From Solirubrobacterales bacterium (GTDB lineage Bacteria > Actinomycetota > Thermoleophilia > Solirubrobacterales > Solirubrobacteraceae), in NCBI GenBank assembly GCA_003132505.1, contig PKXY01000033.1:66847-130846 (forward strand): DNA of 64,000 nucleotides, in the 5' to 3' direction. Position 1 is the first letter of the stretch; each line of letters begins with the position of its first letter. The position numbers and the translations under genes were made by a program. Positions 48,384 to 59,103 of the stretch are shown piece by piece. The notes under the pieces were generated by a model, which did not search any database, was not told where the DNA came from, and saw only the letters and a list, made by a program, of their open reading frames with translations.

Positions 48384-49948
48384 TAGTGCTTGAAGTGGCG
48401 GCGGCCGGTCATGACCATCGCGACGCCGGCTTCCTCGGCTGCGGCAACGACCTCGTCGTCGCGAACCGAGCCGCCCGGCTGGATGACGGCGACGACGCCC
48501 GCCGCGATCGCCAGCTCGGGACCATCGGCGAAGGGGAAGAATGCGTCCGAGGCGAGTACCGAGCCGGCGAGCGAGCCGGGCCGCGCCTTCTCGACCGACA
48601 GCCGGACGGAATCGACGCGGCTCATCTGTCCGGCGCCGATGCCGACAGTCGCCAGGCCGCGCGCGAGGACGATCGCGTTCGAGCGGACGTGCTTGCAGAC
48701 CCGCCAGGCGAACAGCAGGTCCTCCCACTCGTCCTCGCTCGGCGCGCGGCTGGTCGCGACGCGCATGTCGTCACGACGCTCGACGGAGTCGTCGCGGTCC
48801 TGGACGAGGAGCCCGCCGGCCACCTGGCGAACCTCCGGCTCGCCGATGCCGACGCGCCGGTCCCCCTGCTCGAGCAGCCGGATGTTCTTCCGCCGTTGCA
48901 GCACCTCGAGCGCGTCCTCGTCGTAGGCGGGAGCGAAGAGGACCTCGATGAACTGCTCGTTCAGGGCCTCCGCCAGCTCGCGATCGACGCGCGAATTGAG
49001 CACGATCACGCCGCCGTATGCGCTCTGCGGGTCGCAGGCAAACGCCTTCTGGTAGGCCTCGAGGCCGGACTCGCCGAGCGCGCAGCCGCAGGGGTTGTTG
49101 TGCTTGACGATCACGCAGCTGGGCCCGCCGCCGCGGGTCAGCGAGCCGGCGAGGTCCTCGGACAGGCGGCGAGCCGCATCGAGATCGAGCAGATTGTTGA
49201 AGGAGAGCTGCTTGCCGTGATGCTGGCGGACCATCGAAAGAAGATGCGTCCGGACGCCGGCCGTCGAATAGTAGGCGGCGCGCTGATGGGGGTTCTCGCC
49301 GTAGGAGAGATCGACGACCTTCTCGTAGGCGCGCACGTGCAGCGCCGGGAACTCGTCGGCTTCGCGCTCGGCGAACCAGCGTGCGATCGCCGTGTCGTAG
49401 CGGGCGGTTGAGGCGAACGCCTCGGCCGCGAGGCTCGCCCGCGTTCCCATCGACAGCCGGCAGTCCGAGGCTCGTAGCTCCTCGAGGATCGCGTCGTAAC
49501 TCTCAGGTCGGACGACGACGGCGGCGTAGGCGTGGTTCTTTGCGGCGGCGCGGATCATCGTCGGGCCACCGATGTCGATGTTCTCGATCACCTCGGCGTC
49601 GCTGACGCCGGCGCGAGCTGCGGTGCGCTCGAATGGGTAGAGGTTGACGCAGACGAGCTCGACGAACTCGACGTCCTGCTCCTTCGCCTGTCGCAGGTGG
49701 TCGGGGTTGTGGCGCACCGCGAGGAGGCCGGCGTAGAGCTTCGGGTGGAGCGTCTTGACCCGGCCGTCCATGATCTCTGGAAATCCGGTGAAGTCATCGA
49801 TCGCGCGCACGTCGATGCCGGCCGCACGGAGCTCCTGGGCGGTGCCGCCGGTCGACACTATCTCGACTCCGAGCTCCGCGAGGCCGCGCGCAAAGTCAGC
49901 GATCCCGCGCTTGTCCGAAACCGAGAGCAGCGCGCGGCGAACCTGCAC
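48383..49948 (-). CDS. purH: Bifunctional AICAR formyltransferase/IMP cyclohydrolase
   Basis: VQVRRALLSVSDKRGIADFARGLAELGVEIVSTGGTAQEL...VNLYPFERTAA...CVIVKHNNPCGCALGES...FFPFADGPELAIAAGVVAVIQPGGSVRDDEV. GTG start at 49948; the upstream part of the ORF is not family-like. Confidence 0.95.
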   Translation of the reverse strand: MQVRRALLSVSDKRGIADFARGLAELGVEIVSTGGTAQELRAAGIDVRAIDDFTGFPEIMDGRVKTLHPKLYAGLLAVRHNPDHLRQAKEQDVEFVELVCVNLYPFERTAARAGVSDAEVIENIDIGGPTMIRAAAKNHAYAAVVVRPESYDAILEELRASDCRLSMGTRASLAAEAFASTARYDTAIARWFAEREADEFPALHVRAYEKVVDLSYGENPHQRAAYYSTAGVRTHLLSMVRQHHGKQLSFNNLLDLDAARRLSEDLAGSLTRGGGPSCVIVKHNNPCGCALGESGLEAYQKAFACDPQSAYGGVIVLNSRVDRELAEALNEQFIEVLFAPAYDEDALEVLQRRKNIRLLEQGDRRVGIGEPEVRQVAGGLLVQDRDDSVERRDDMRVATSRAPSEDEWEDLLFAWRVCKHVRSNAIVLARGLATVGIGAGQMSRVDSVRLSVEKARPGSLAGSVLASDAFFPFADGPELAIAAGVVAVIQPGGSVRDDEVVAAAEEAGVAMVMTGRRHFKH

Positions 49949-50054
49949 CGAACTCGGAGCGAGCGAGCTAGATTCGCCCGTGAAGACGGCGCTGTGGGCG
50001 TTTGCGGCGATAGCGCGAGAATAGCGGGCGCGGGCTCCGCCCGACTTTGGTGGG

Positions 50055-50798
50055 GTGCTACGGTCCGTAGCCGTGCGGGCATCGACGGTCTGCGCCGTCA
50101 GCGGGACGACGTTGCTGCTTGCGTTCGCCGCGACCGCAAGCAGCGGCGCCGGCACGACCGGCAAATCGGGCGCGAGCGGGACGACCGGCGCAACCGCGGC
50201 GAGCGCGCCCCTGCTGCCGCCGCCGCGGATCGTCAAAGACATGATCCCGTTCGGAGCCGAGCGCAAGCAGCAGATGCGCGCCTACGCGCTGCGCCACTAC
50301 GGGATCGACAGCTACCACATCGTCGGGCCGCACCTGATCATCTGGCACTACACCGAGAGCGCGACGTTCCAGAGCGTCTGGAACACGTTTGCCGACGACG
50401 TTCCCGATGTCGAGTATCACGCCCTGCCGCAGGTCTGCGCGCACTTCGTGATCGACCCGGAGGGGACGATCTACCAGCTGGTCCCGCTCAACATCATGTG
50501 CCGCCAGGTGGTCGGGCTCGACTACACGGCGATCGGAATCGAGAATGTCGGCTTCTCCGACCAGCAGGTGATCGGCGACAAGGCCCAATACCACGCCGGG
50601 CTGGAGCTGACGCGCTGGCTGCGGTGCCGCTTCAAGCTACCGGTCAAGGACGTGATCGGGCACAACGAGAGCCTCTCGAGCCCCTACTACATCGAGCACG
50701 TCGCGTCCTGGCGCGGCCAGACGCACCAGGACTTCAACCACGCCGACATGAACATTGTCCGCGCCGCGGTCGCAAAGCTGCCCTGCGCCTCGAGCTAA
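50055..50798 (+). CDS. Secreted N-acetylmuramoyl-L-alanine amidase/PGRP-like protein
   Basis: HLIIWHYTESATFQSVWNTFADD...VCAHFVIDPEGTIYQLVPLNIMCRQVVGLDYTAIGIENVGF...VIGHNESLSSPYY. Confidence 0.82.
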   Translation: MLRSVAVRASTVCAVSGTTLLLAFAATASSGAGTTGKSGASGTTGATAASAPLLPPPRIVKDMIPFGAERKQQMRAYALRHYGIDSYHIVGPHLIIWHYTESATFQSVWNTFADDVPDVEYHALPQVCAHFVIDPEGTIYQLVPLNIMCRQVVGLDYTAIGIENVGFSDQQVIGDKAQYHAGLELTRWLRCRFKLPVKDVIGHNESLSSPYYIEHVASWRGQTHQDFNHADMNIVRAAVAKLPCASS

Positions 50799-52396
50799 GA
50801 GCGCGCCAGCGCGAGCTTCGGGAAACGGCCGCCGGTCGAGCGCAGCACACCGCGCGCGATCAGATCATCGACCTGCTCGAGCGCTTCCGAGCTCGAGAGG
50901 TGCGCGTAGGCCCCATAGAGCTCGAGCGAGTCATAGCGGTTCTGCGCGATCAGCTTCGAGCGGCCGCCGCGAAGGATCTCGACCGTCCGCGTGCGACCGA
51001 CGGCGGGACGCGCGCTGACCACGACCTCCACGATGGCTCGCTCGAGGTCTGCGAGCTCGACTTGCGCCGAGACAGTGACATCGCGGCGCGGGCCAGACCG
51101 CACCCGCGCGGTGGCTGACGTCGCCGTCGTCGCACGACCCGCCCCGTGCCGGAGGGGACCGGCGGGACGCGCGTCGGGGTCGCAGATGTCGCAGCACACC
51201 ACGCCAGGAGCCAGCTCGCTGGAGCGCCGGTCGGCGACCCCAAAATGTCGCTGGATCGCCTCGCGCCGGCAGCCCTCAGACTCGACGAAGGCCCAGATCG
51301 CGCGGTACTGGGCCCAGCGCGCTCGCTGGGCTTCGCCGGGCGCCGACTGCTGGATGAAGTGGACGTGCAGGCCCTTGTCGCGGTTGGCGGCAAACAGCAG
51401 GCAGCGCGCCGGCTTGCCGTCGCGGCCGGCGCGGCCGGCTTCCTGATAGTAGGCCTCGAGCGACTCGGGGACGGCGGCGTGGCAGACGGTGCGGACGTCG
51501 GACTTGTCGATGCCCATGCCGAACGCGTTGGTCGCGACGACGATCTCGACCTCATCGTCCATGAAGCGCCGCTGGGCCTCCGCACGCTGCTCGCGCTCGA
51601 GGCCGGCGTGATAGGCGACGACGCGCGTCCCCAGGCGCGTGGCGAGGACCGAAGCGAGCTCCTCGGTGCGGGCACGTGTCCCGGCGTAGACGATCGCCGG
51701 GCGCGCCGCCGGATCGGCCAGCACCGAGGCAATGCGGTCGCGGCGATCGGCGTCGTTCTTCGCCTCGACGACGATGTAGGAGAGGCTCGGCCGGTCGAAG
51801 CCGGTCGTAACGCGGACGGGATCGCGCAGCCCGAGACGCACGATGACATCGCCGGCGACGCGCGGAGTCGCCGTCGCGGTGCAGGCGAAGATCTGTCGCG
51901 CGCCGAGTGCACGGGCTGCGGCGGGCAGCTCGAAGTAGTCGGGGCGGAAGTCATGACCCCACTGCGAGACGCAGTGCGCCTCGTCGACAACGAACATGCC
52001 GACATCGATGCCCGCCAGCGCATCGACGAAACCAGGTGTCGAGAAGCGCTCGGGGGCGACGTAGAGCATCCGCACGGCGCCGCCGCGGACGCGAGCGAGC
52101 GCTTCGCGGTTGTCCGCGAGATCGCGCTGGGCGTTGATCAGGACGGCCTGGCCGCGCGCGACGCGGTCGAGGCCCGCAACCTGGTCGGTCATCAGCGAGA
52201 CGAGCGGCGAGACGACGATCGTGAGCTGGTCGCGCATCAGCGCCGGGAGCTGGTAGCAGAGCGACTTGCCGGCGCCGGTCGGCATCACGACGAGCACGTC
52301 ACGACCGGCCAGCGCGGCGCGCACGACCTCCTCCTGGCCGGGCCGAAAGTCCTCATAGGAAAAGTGCTCGCGCAGGGCGGCGTGCAGCTCACTCAT
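50795..52396 (-). CDS. recQ: RecQ family ATP-dependent DNA helicase
   Basis: FRPGQEEVVRAALAGRDVLVVMPTGAGKSLCYQLPALM...VVDEAHCVSQWGHDFRPDY...VATNAFGMGIDKSDVRTVCHAAVPESLEAYYQEAGRAGRDG. Confidence 0.92.
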   Translation of the reverse strand: MSELHAALREHFSYEDFRPGQEEVVRAALAGRDVLVVMPTGAGKSLCYQLPALMRDQLTIVVSPLVSLMTDQVAGLDRVARGQAVLINAQRDLADNREALARVRGGAVRMLYVAPERFSTPGFVDALAGIDVGMFVVDEAHCVSQWGHDFRPDYFELPAAARALGARQIFACTATATPRVAGDVIVRLGLRDPVRVTTGFDRPSLSYIVVEAKNDADRRDRIASVLADPAARPAIVYAGTRARTEELASVLATRLGTRVVAYHAGLEREQRAEAQRRFMDDEVEIVVATNAFGMGIDKSDVRTVCHAAVPESLEAYYQEAGRAGRDGKPARCLLFAANRDKGLHVHFIQQSAPGEAQRARWAQYRAIWAFVESEGCRREAIQRHFGVADRRSSELAPGVVCCDICDPDARPAGPLRHGAGRATTATSATARVRSGPRRDVTVSAQVELADLERAIVEVVVSARPAVGRTRTVEILRGGRSKLIAQNRYDSLELYGAYAHLSSSEALEQVDDLIARGVLRSTGGRFPKLALARS

Positions 52397-52480
52397 CGCG
52401 GGGCGATGCTAGCGGCGGGCGCGGTTGTGTCTCGCGACGCTCAGATCGAGGCGTCGCGCGCGAGCCAGCCAACGGCAGGT

Positions 52481-53983
52481 TCAGTCGGCGACGGCGCCAG
52501 CGAGCCGGTCGACCGCAGCCATCGGCAGCTCGAGTGCGTACTTGCCGTTTGCGCCCTCGGTGCCGGCGAGCGGGTAGTCGCCGGTGAAGCAGGCGTCACA
52601 GTGGCGCGAGCGCGAGCTGTTGATCGCCTCGTAGACGCCGGCGAGCGAGAGGTAGGCGAGCGAGTCGCAGCCGAGCTCGGCGGCGATCTCGGGCACAGTG
52701 CGCTCGTGCGCGATCATCTCCTCGCGGGTCGACATGTCGATGCCGTAGTGACAGGGGTGCTTGATCGGCGGCGCCGAGATCCGCAGGTGGACCTCCGCGG
52801 CGCCGGCGTCGCGCAGCATGCCGACGATCTGGGCGGTCGTGTTGCCGCGGACGATCGAGTCGTCGACGACGACGAGCCGCTTGCCGCCGACGACCTCCGG
52901 CAGCGGATTGAACTTCATCCGCAGGCCGTGCTTGCGGAGCTCCTGGCCGGGCTGGATGAACGTCCGCTGGATGTAGCGGTTCTTGACGAAGCCGTCGTCC
53001 TGGGGCAGCCCGCTCGCTCTGGCATAGCCGCGCGCGGCAGCGTTGCCGGAGTCGGGCACGGGGATCACAAGGTCGGCGTCGACCGGCGACTCACGCGCGA
53101 GGAGCTCGCCCATGCGACCCCGAACGACCTGGAGCGCAGTGCCGTTGAAGCGTGAATCCGGGCGCGCGAAGTAGATGTACTCAAAGACGCAGAACGCCTC
53201 GCGCACGCTCTCGACCGCTTGCAGCGAGGTCAGCCCCTCCTCACCGAGCAAGACCACCTCGCCGGGTCGCACGTCGCGGACGTGCTCGGCGCCGATGATG
53301 TCGAAGGCGCAGGTCTCGCTTGCGACGCAGTAGCGCGGCGGATCGCCGTCCACCAGCGGCGCGAGCAGGCCGATCGACAGCGGCCGCAGGCCCGCCGGGT
53401 CGCGCATCGCCAGCACGCGGTCCTTCGTCATCAGCACCGTCGAGAACGCGCCATGGAGCTGAGGCATCACAGCCACCGCCGCCTCCTCGACCCGCTCCGC
53501 CGGATGTGAAGCGATCAGCGCGGCAATGATCTCGGAGTCCGAGGTCGAGGCGAAGCTGACGCCCATGGCGCGGAGCGCCGCATGCAGCTCAACGGCGTTG
53601 ATCAGGTTGCCGTTGTGCGCCAGCGCGAGCTCGCGGCGGTTGCCGCCAGCGCCGGCAGCGCGCTGGACGGGCTGCGAGTTCTCCCACGCGTTCGAGCCGG
53701 TGGTCGAGTAGCGAACGTGGCCGATGGCGAGCTCACCACCGAGCGTGACGATGTCGTTCTCGTTGAGCGCTTGGCTGACGAGGCCGAGGTCGCGGCGGGT
53801 CATGATGTGGCCGCCGCGATCGGCGGCGGCGATACCGGCCGACTCCTGGCCGCGGTGCTGGAGCGCGGACAGCGCGAAGAAGGCAAGGTTCGACACCTCG
53901 TGCCCGGGGGCATAGACCCCGAACACGCCGCACTCATCCCGCGGTCCGTCCCGCGGATCGGGGCTGCTGGACGATGGAAGCAT
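52481..53983 (-). CDS. purF: Amidophosphoribosyltransferase
   Basis: DECGVFGVYAPGHEVSNLAFFALSALQHRGQESAGIA...VVVDDSIVRGNTTAQIVGMLRDAGAAEVHLRISAPPIKHPCHYGIDM. Confidence 0.96.
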   Translation of the reverse strand: MLPSSSSPDPRDGPRDECGVFGVYAPGHEVSNLAFFALSALQHRGQESAGIAAADRGGHIMTRRDLGLVSQALNENDIVTLGGELAIGHVRYSTTGSNAWENSQPVQRAAGAGGNRRELALAHNGNLINAVELHAALRAMGVSFASTSDSEIIAALIASHPAERVEEAAVAVMPQLHGAFSTVLMTKDRVLAMRDPAGLRPLSIGLLAPLVDGDPPRYCVASETCAFDIIGAEHVRDVRPGEVVLLGEEGLTSLQAVESVREAFCVFEYIYFARPDSRFNGTALQVVRGRMGELLARESPVDADLVIPVPDSGNAAARGYARASGLPQDDGFVKNRYIQRTFIQPGQELRKHGLRMKFNPLPEVVGGKRLVVVDDSIVRGNTTAQIVGMLRDAGAAEVHLRISAPPIKHPCHYGIDMSTREEMIAHERTVPEIAAELGCDSLAYLSLAGVYEAINSSRSRHCDACFTGDYPLAGTEGANGKYALELPMAAVDRLAGAVAD

Positions 53984-54198
53984 CTGAGGGTCCGCGTCCG
54001 CACGCTCGAGGCGGTCGCGGCCAACCAAGGTTACCAGCGCCGGCGGTTGCGCCAGCGCGGCCGGGAGCCGGTGGCGCATTTTGCGCGGAACGTCACCAAA
54101 GGGGCCAGCGATCGTCGAGTGAGTGGTGCGCCGGGCCGTCGAACGGCGCTGTCATAATTGGCGCGCGGCCGGTTTCGGCCGGCACCGAGGGAGAGGGA

Positions 54199-54741
54199 AT
54201 GGGGAGCTCGAGATCACGCGGCGTCGCTGCCCTGTCGCTCGCATGCGCGGCAATACTGCTGCCGGTCACGCTCGCCGGAGCGTCGGCGCGCGCCAACGCG
54301 GCCGGCGTCGGCGCCTGTGCGACGAGCCATCTCGCGGTCTGGCTCGGCGACGGCGAAGGCGGGGGCACCGCCGGGCGCACCTACTACCCGATCGAGTTCA
54401 GCAACGTCGGCCACGCCAGCTGCTCGCTCTACGGCTACCCCGGCGTCTCGGCCTGGGGCCTGAACGGCAAGCAGATCGGCCTGGCGGCGACGAAGAGCGG
54501 CGCCGCGCATTCGACCGTGACGATCGCGCCCGGTGGCACGGCGCACGCGCTGCTCGCGATCGCCGACTGGGGAGCGATCTGCTCGAAAGGCGTCGGCGCG
54601 TTCGGGCTCAAGGTCTACCCGCCGGGTCAGAAGCAAGCGCAGACGTTCTCGTTCCCGGTGACGGTCTGCGCGAGCAGGAGCGTGCTGGTGGCCGGACCAC
54701 TCCGCTCGGGCGTCGGCATTCCCGGTTACACGAACTCGTAG
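54199..54741 (+). CDS. Secreted DUF4232 domain protein
   Basis: Signal peptide; CATSHLAVWLGDGEGGGTAGRTYYPIEFSNVGHASCSLYGYPGVSAW...GGTAHALLAIADWG. Confidence 0.85.
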   Translation: MGSSRSRGVAALSLACAAILLPVTLAGASARANAAGVGACATSHLAVWLGDGEGGGTAGRTYYPIEFSNVGHASCSLYGYPGVSAWGLNGKQIGLAATKSGAAHSTVTIAPGGTAHALLAIADWGAICSKGVGAFGLKVYPPGQKQAQTFSFPVTVCASRSVLVAGPLRSGVGIPGYTNS

Positions 54742-54751
54742 GAACCAGGTC

Positions 54752-56929
54752 CTAGTCGAGCAGTGCGGCGAGCGCGGCGTGGGCCTCGCGGAGCCGCTCG
54801 AGAGCGAGGTCGATGCGCGAGCTGCCGGCGCTGATCCGTAGGCGAGCGCCACCGACGGTGCCGATGATCGTGCAGTCGAGGCCGGCGAGCGCGGCGAGCG
54901 CGCCGGAAACAACGAATGACCCGACCGTCTCGCCGAAGAGCCTGTCTTCGCTGACGTCTTCGAGCTCGACATCGGCACCGAGATCGCCCGCCAGAGCGCA
55001 CTCGGCGAGCGCCACGGCGAGGCCTCCTTCGGCGATGTCGTGGGCGCTTGAAAAAACGCCCGCGCGCACTGCTTCGCGGACGATGGCGTGGGTCGCCGCC
55101 ACGCCGGCGATGTCGATCTCGGGGAGCGAGCCGGGGAGTCGCTCTCCGCGCAGCTTGGCCAGCTCGCTCGCCGGCAGCGCCGGCCGGAACGTGCCGACGA
55201 GGGCGATCGCGTCACCCTCGCAGGCGAAGGCGGTCTGGCCCGCGAATGCCGGATCGGGGAGCTGGCCGACCAGTCCGACGACTGGGGTCGGGTAGATCGG
55301 TCCTTCGCCGCCCTCGTTGTAGAGCGACACGTTGCCGCCGACGACGGGGATCTCCAGGGCGCGGCAGGCGTCGCCGAGCGCCCGCACCGACTCGGTCAGC
55401 TGCCAGGCGATGTGGGCCTTCTCCGGGTTGGCGAAGTTGAGGCAGTTGGTCAGGCCGAGCGGCGCGGCGCCGACGCAGGCGAGGTTTGCCGCGCACTCGA
55501 GCACCGCCGCGATCGTTCCGCGGTAGGGGTCGGCGGCGACGCGCCGGCCGTTACCGTCGATCGCGACGGCGATCGCGACACCGTGGGGAAGCTGGAGCAC
55601 GGCGGCGTCGGCAGCGCCGGGCCGTCGCACCGTACGTGACTGGACGACGCAGTCGTACTGCTCGTACAAATATCGCCTGTCGGCGATATTTGGGCTCGCC
55701 AGCAGAGACAGCAGGATGCTTTGCGGGTCCGTGCTGTCGAGAGTGCGCGCTGGCGGGGCATAGAGATCTGCCGGCGGTCGCTCGGGGTTGAGCTCGTATA
55801 GGGGGCAGCCGTCGACCAGGACCTCGACCGGCATTTCGCCGATCAGCTCGTCGCCGTCGAAGATGCGGATCGCCTTGGTCTCGGTGACCTCCCCGATAAC
55901 CGCTGCTCCGGTCTCCCATCGCAGGCAGCACGCGAGGACCTCGTCGAGCCGGGAAGGCTCGACGACGGCGAGCATCCGCTCCTGGGACTCCGAGACCATG
56001 ATCTCGAACGGTTCCATCTCGGCCTCGCGCCGCGGCACATGGGCAATGTCGATGTCGATCCCGACGTCGCCCTTGCTCGCCATCTCCGGGACCGCGGAGG
56101 TGAGGCCGGCGGCGCCGAGGTCCTGGAGCGCGACGAGGAGGTCTCGCTCGCGCAGCTCGAGCGAGCACTCCATCAGCTTCTTCTCCGCGAACGGGTCACC
56201 GATCTGCACGCTCGGGCGCTTGTCGGCGCCGCCCTCGCCGAGCTCGGCGGAAGCGAGCACCGAGGCGCCGCCGATCCCGTCGCGCCCGGTGGCCGCGCCG
56301 AACAGGACGAGCAGGTTGCCGGGGCCGGCAGCCGCTGAGCGGATCAGGCGCTCACTGCGAACGAGGCCGACGCACATCGCGTTGACGAGGCAATTCTGCT
56401 CGTAGGGCCCCTCGAAGTAGACCTCGCCGCCGATCGTCGGCACGCCGATCGAGTTGCCATAGTGGCCGATGCCGCCGACGGCGCGGTCGAGCAGGTAGCG
56501 CGAGCGCTCGCTGGATGGCTCGCCGAAGCGCAGCGAGTCGAGCACGGCGATCGGCCTGGCGCCGACGGCGAAGATGTCGCGCAGGATGCCGCCGACGCCT
56601 GTCGCGGCGCCCTGGAACGGCTCGACCGCGCTCGGGTGGTTGTGTGACTCGACCTTGAAGGCGACCGCCCAGCCGCCGCCGACGTCGACCGCGCCGGCGT
56701 TCTCGCCCGGGCCCATGACGAGTCCGGGCCCCCCGCTCGGGAGCGTGCGCAGCAGCAGCTTCGAGTGCTTGTAGGAGCAGTGCTCGGACCACAGCAGCGA
56801 GAACATCGCCAGCTCGACGACGTTCGGCTCGCGCTCGAGCAGCGCGACGATGCGGGCGTACTCGTCGGCCTTGAGACCGAGATCGAGCGCCCTCTGGAAG
56901 CCATCGGGCGGCGCTGCCTTCGCCGACAT
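54752..56929 (-). CDS. purL: Phosphoribosylformylglycinamidine synthase subunit PurL
   Basis: [20 protein letters not shown]...[46 protein letters not shown]. Confidence 0.96.
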   Translation of the reverse strand: MSAKAAPPDGFQRALDLGLKADEYARIVALLEREPNVVELAMFSLLWSEHCSYKHSKLLLRTLPSGGPGLVMGPGENAGAVDVGGGWAVAFKVESHNHPSAVEPFQGAATGVGGILRDIFAVGARPIAVLDSLRFGEPSSERSRYLLDRAVGGIGHYGNSIGVPTIGGEVYFEGPYEQNCLVNAMCVGLVRSERLIRSAAAGPGNLLVLFGAATGRDGIGGASVLASAELGEGGADKRPSVQIGDPFAEKKLMECSLELRERDLLVALQDLGAAGLTSAVPEMASKGDVGIDIDIAHVPRREAEMEPFEIMVSESQERMLAVVEPSRLDEVLACCLRWETGAAVIGEVTETKAIRIFDGDELIGEMPVEVLVDGCPLYELNPERPPADLYAPPARTLDSTDPQSILLSLLASPNIADRRYLYEQYDCVVQSRTVRRPGAADAAVLQLPHGVAIAVAIDGNGRRVAADPYRGTIAAVLECAANLACVGAAPLGLTNCLNFANPEKAHIAWQLTESVRALGDACRALEIPVVGGNVSLYNEGGEGPIYPTPVVGLVGQLPDPAFAGQTAFACEGDAIALVGTFRPALPASELAKLRGERLPGSLPEIDIAGVAATHAIVREAVRAGVFSSAHDIAEGGLAVALAECALAGDLGADVELEDVSEDRLFGETVGSFVVSGALAALAGLDCTIIGTVGGARLRISAGSSRIDLALERLREAHAALAALLD

Positions 56930-57603
56930 CAGACCAAAGACCCCGAAAGCGCGTCCCGCAGCGAGGCGAATAGCCCGAGGCCGTCGCTTGACCCGGTTAG
57001 CGGATCGACCGCGTGCTCGGGGTGGGGCATCAAGCCGAAGACGTTGCCCTGTTCGCTCATCACCCCGGCGATGTCGCGGAGCGAGCCGTTCGGGTTGTCG
57101 GCGGGCGCGTAGCGGAGGACGACCTGGCCCTGGGCCTCGAGGCGGTCGAGGTCGGCCGCCGGCGCGTAGTAGCGGCCGGTCGTGTGCTTGACCGGGATCG
57201 ACAGGCGGGCGCCGGGAGCGAGCGAGCGCGTGAACGGCGTGTCGGGGTTGACGAGCTCGAGCGAGACCTGGCGGCAGACAAAGCGGAGGCTCGTGTTGGT
57301 CAGCAGCGCACCGGGCAGGAGGCCCGCCTCGCAGCAGACCTGGAAGCCGTTGCAGATCCCCATCACGTGGCCCCCCGCTCGAGCGAAGTCGATCACCTCG
57401 GTCATGATCGGGGCAAAGCGCGCGATCGCTCCGGCGCGCAGGTAGTCGCCGTAGGAGAAGCCACCGGGGATGATTACGGCGTCGACGCCCTGGAGGTCGT
57501 GGTCGGCGTGCCAGAGCGGCACGACGTCGGCGACGCGGGCGCAGGCGAGTTGCGCGTCGACGTCGTCACAGCTGCCGGGAAAGACGACGACGCCGAACTT
57601 CAC
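56929..57603 (-). CDS. purQ: Phosphoribosylformylglycinamidine synthase subunit PurQ
   Basis: [18 protein letters not shown]...[20 protein letters not shown]...[22 protein letters not shown]...MPHPEHAVD. Confidence 0.96.
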   Translation of the reverse strand: MKFGVVVFPGSCDDVDAQLACARVADVVPLWHADHDLQGVDAVIIPGGFSYGDYLRAGAIARFAPIMTEVIDFARAGGHVMGICNGFQVCCEAGLLPGALLTNTSLRFVCRQVSLELVNPDTPFTRSLAPGARLSIPVKHTTGRYYAPAADLDRLEAQGQVVLRYAPADNPNGSLRDIAGVMSEQGNVFGLMPHPEHAVDPLTGSSDGLGLFASLRDALSGSLV

Positions 57604-57648
57604 GATGGGCTGTCGCGACGGCTGATTTCGAATGACTGGGAATCGGAA

Positions 57649-57870
57649 TCAGCCATCGAGGATCTCGTACTCCTCGATCAGCGGGTTGGCGAGCAGGCGC
57701 TCGCACATCTGCGGCAGCGTGGCGGGGTCGGTGACCTCGAGCTCGATCAGCCGCCCGATCCGCACATCGCCGACGCCGGCAAAACCGAGCGCCGCGAGCG
57801 CGCGCTCGGCTGCGGCCCCCTGCGGGTCGAGGATGCCGGCCTTGGGGCGAACGAGGACGCGGGCGTGCAC
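57649..57870 (-). CDS. purS: Phosphoribosylformylglycinamidine synthase subunit PurS
   Basis: VHARVLVRPKAGILDPQGAAAERALAALGFAGVGDVRIGRLIELEV...CERLLANPLIEEYEI; GTG start. Confidence 0.93.
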   Translation of the reverse strand: MHARVLVRPKAGILDPQGAAAERALAALGFAGVGDVRIGRLIELEVTDPATLPQMCERLLANPLIEEYEILDG

Positions 57871-57906
57871 TTGATCCCATGCTAATGCCCGGGCAAGATA
57901 TGGCGC

Positions 57907-58293
57907 GTGGGCCACGAGGAGCTGGTGCGTGAGACGTGGGCGGCGCTGTCGCGGGATGACTTCGGGCCGCTCGAAGCCGTGCTCGCGCCGGGGGCGAGGT
58001 GGCGCGCCGTGGAGGACGGGCCGTGGAACTGCGAGAACCGCTCGCAGATCCTGCGTGTTATGCGCGAGAACCGCGCCGCCGGACTGGACGGCGAGGTCGA
58101 GCAGGTGCGTGACGTCGGTGATCGGGCGATCGTCGCGTTCAGGCCGTCGAGCGAGACGCCAGGACAGTGGCCGCTCGACAACGGCATCCGCTACGTCGTC
58201 CTGACCTTCGATAGCGCGGGCCTCGTCAGCGAGATGAAGGGCTGCGCCGACCGCGCGGCGGCGTTTTCCTATGCCGGTGCCGGCGCGCGATAG
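57907..58293 (+). CDS. SnoaL/NTF2-like protein
   Basis: EELVRETWAALSRDDFGPLEAVLAPGARWRAVEDGPWNCENRSQILRVMRE. Confidence 0.7.
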   Translation: MGHEELVRETWAALSRDDFGPLEAVLAPGARWRAVEDGPWNCENRSQILRVMRENRAAGLDGEVEQVRDVGDRAIVAFRPSSETPGQWPLDNGIRYVVLTFDSAGLVSEMKGCADRAAAFSYAGAGAR

Positions 58294-58326
58294 ATCGTCC
58301 GCACCCCGGGGACGCAACGCGGTCGC

Positions 58327-59073
58327 TCAGCGATAGGCATCCAGGCCGAGATGGATCGCGAGAGCAATCCCGGCACAGGCGACGAGGGCGCGCAGAGGAC
58401 CCGGAGGCAAGTTGCGCACGATCACCGGGCCGAGGCGTCCGCCTACCAGGAAGCCGACCGCGAGCGGCACGATCGCCCACCAGCGCACGGGCCCAAACGC
58501 TACGAACGCCACCGCTGCGACCGCGTTGGCCAAGCCGCCCAGCAGGTTTTTCATCGCGTTGGCGCGCGCCAGCGATTCCTCGGTGAGGGTGAGCAGCAGG
58601 GCGAGGAGCAGCACGCCTGCCGCCGCGCCGAAGTAGCCGCCGTAGACCGCGACGAGAAACACGCCGCCGCCGAGCGCCCATGTCGAGCGCCGCGTCCGCG
58701 CCGACGCCGGTGAAGCGAAGCTACGAGGGACGAGGATCGCGAGCGACGCCCCCGCGATCAGCCATGGCACGATCCGAACGAATGCCCCGGAAGGCGTGGC
58801 CAAGAGCAGCAGCCCGCCGCAGATCCCGCCGGCGATCGCGATCGCGCCGAGGCGCCGGGCCTGGGCGCGCTGACCCGTCAGCTCCACCCTCGATGCGGAC
58901 ACCGAGCCGACACCGCCGAACACCAGGGCGACCGTGTTCGACACGTTCGCGCTCAACGGCGGCAGGCCCACCGCAAGGAGAGCCGGGTAGCTGATGAGCG
59001 ACGCCAGGCCGGCCACGCTCCCGATCAGCCCGCCGACGAAACCGGCGAGCACCAGCCAGCCCGGATCCCTCAC
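58327..59073 (-). CDS. TauE/SafE family sulfite-exporter-like membrane protein
   Basis: LAGFVGGLIGSVAGLASLISYPALLAVGLPPLSANVSNTVALVFGGVGSV...GGYFGAAAGVLLLALL. Confidence 0.92.
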   Translation of the reverse strand: MRDPGWLVLAGFVGGLIGSVAGLASLISYPALLAVGLPPLSANVSNTVALVFGGVGSVSASRVELTGQRAQARRLGAIAIAGGICGGLLLLATPSGAFVRIVPWLIAGASLAILVPRSFASPASARTRRSTWALGGGVFLVAVYGGYFGAAAGVLLLALLLTLTEESLARANAMKNLLGGLANAVAAVAFVAFGPVRWWAIVPLAVGFLVGGRLGPVIVRNLPPGPLRALVACAGIALAIHLGLDAYR

Positions 59074-59103
59074 CCGAGTGTCGAGCGTCGCCGCAAGGGA
59101 GCT

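Noticed and set aside
51146-53155. 669-aa plus-strand ORF opposite recQ/purF
   Set aside because: Spurious antisense ORF of two well-supported genes; no family signal, spans a gene boundary.
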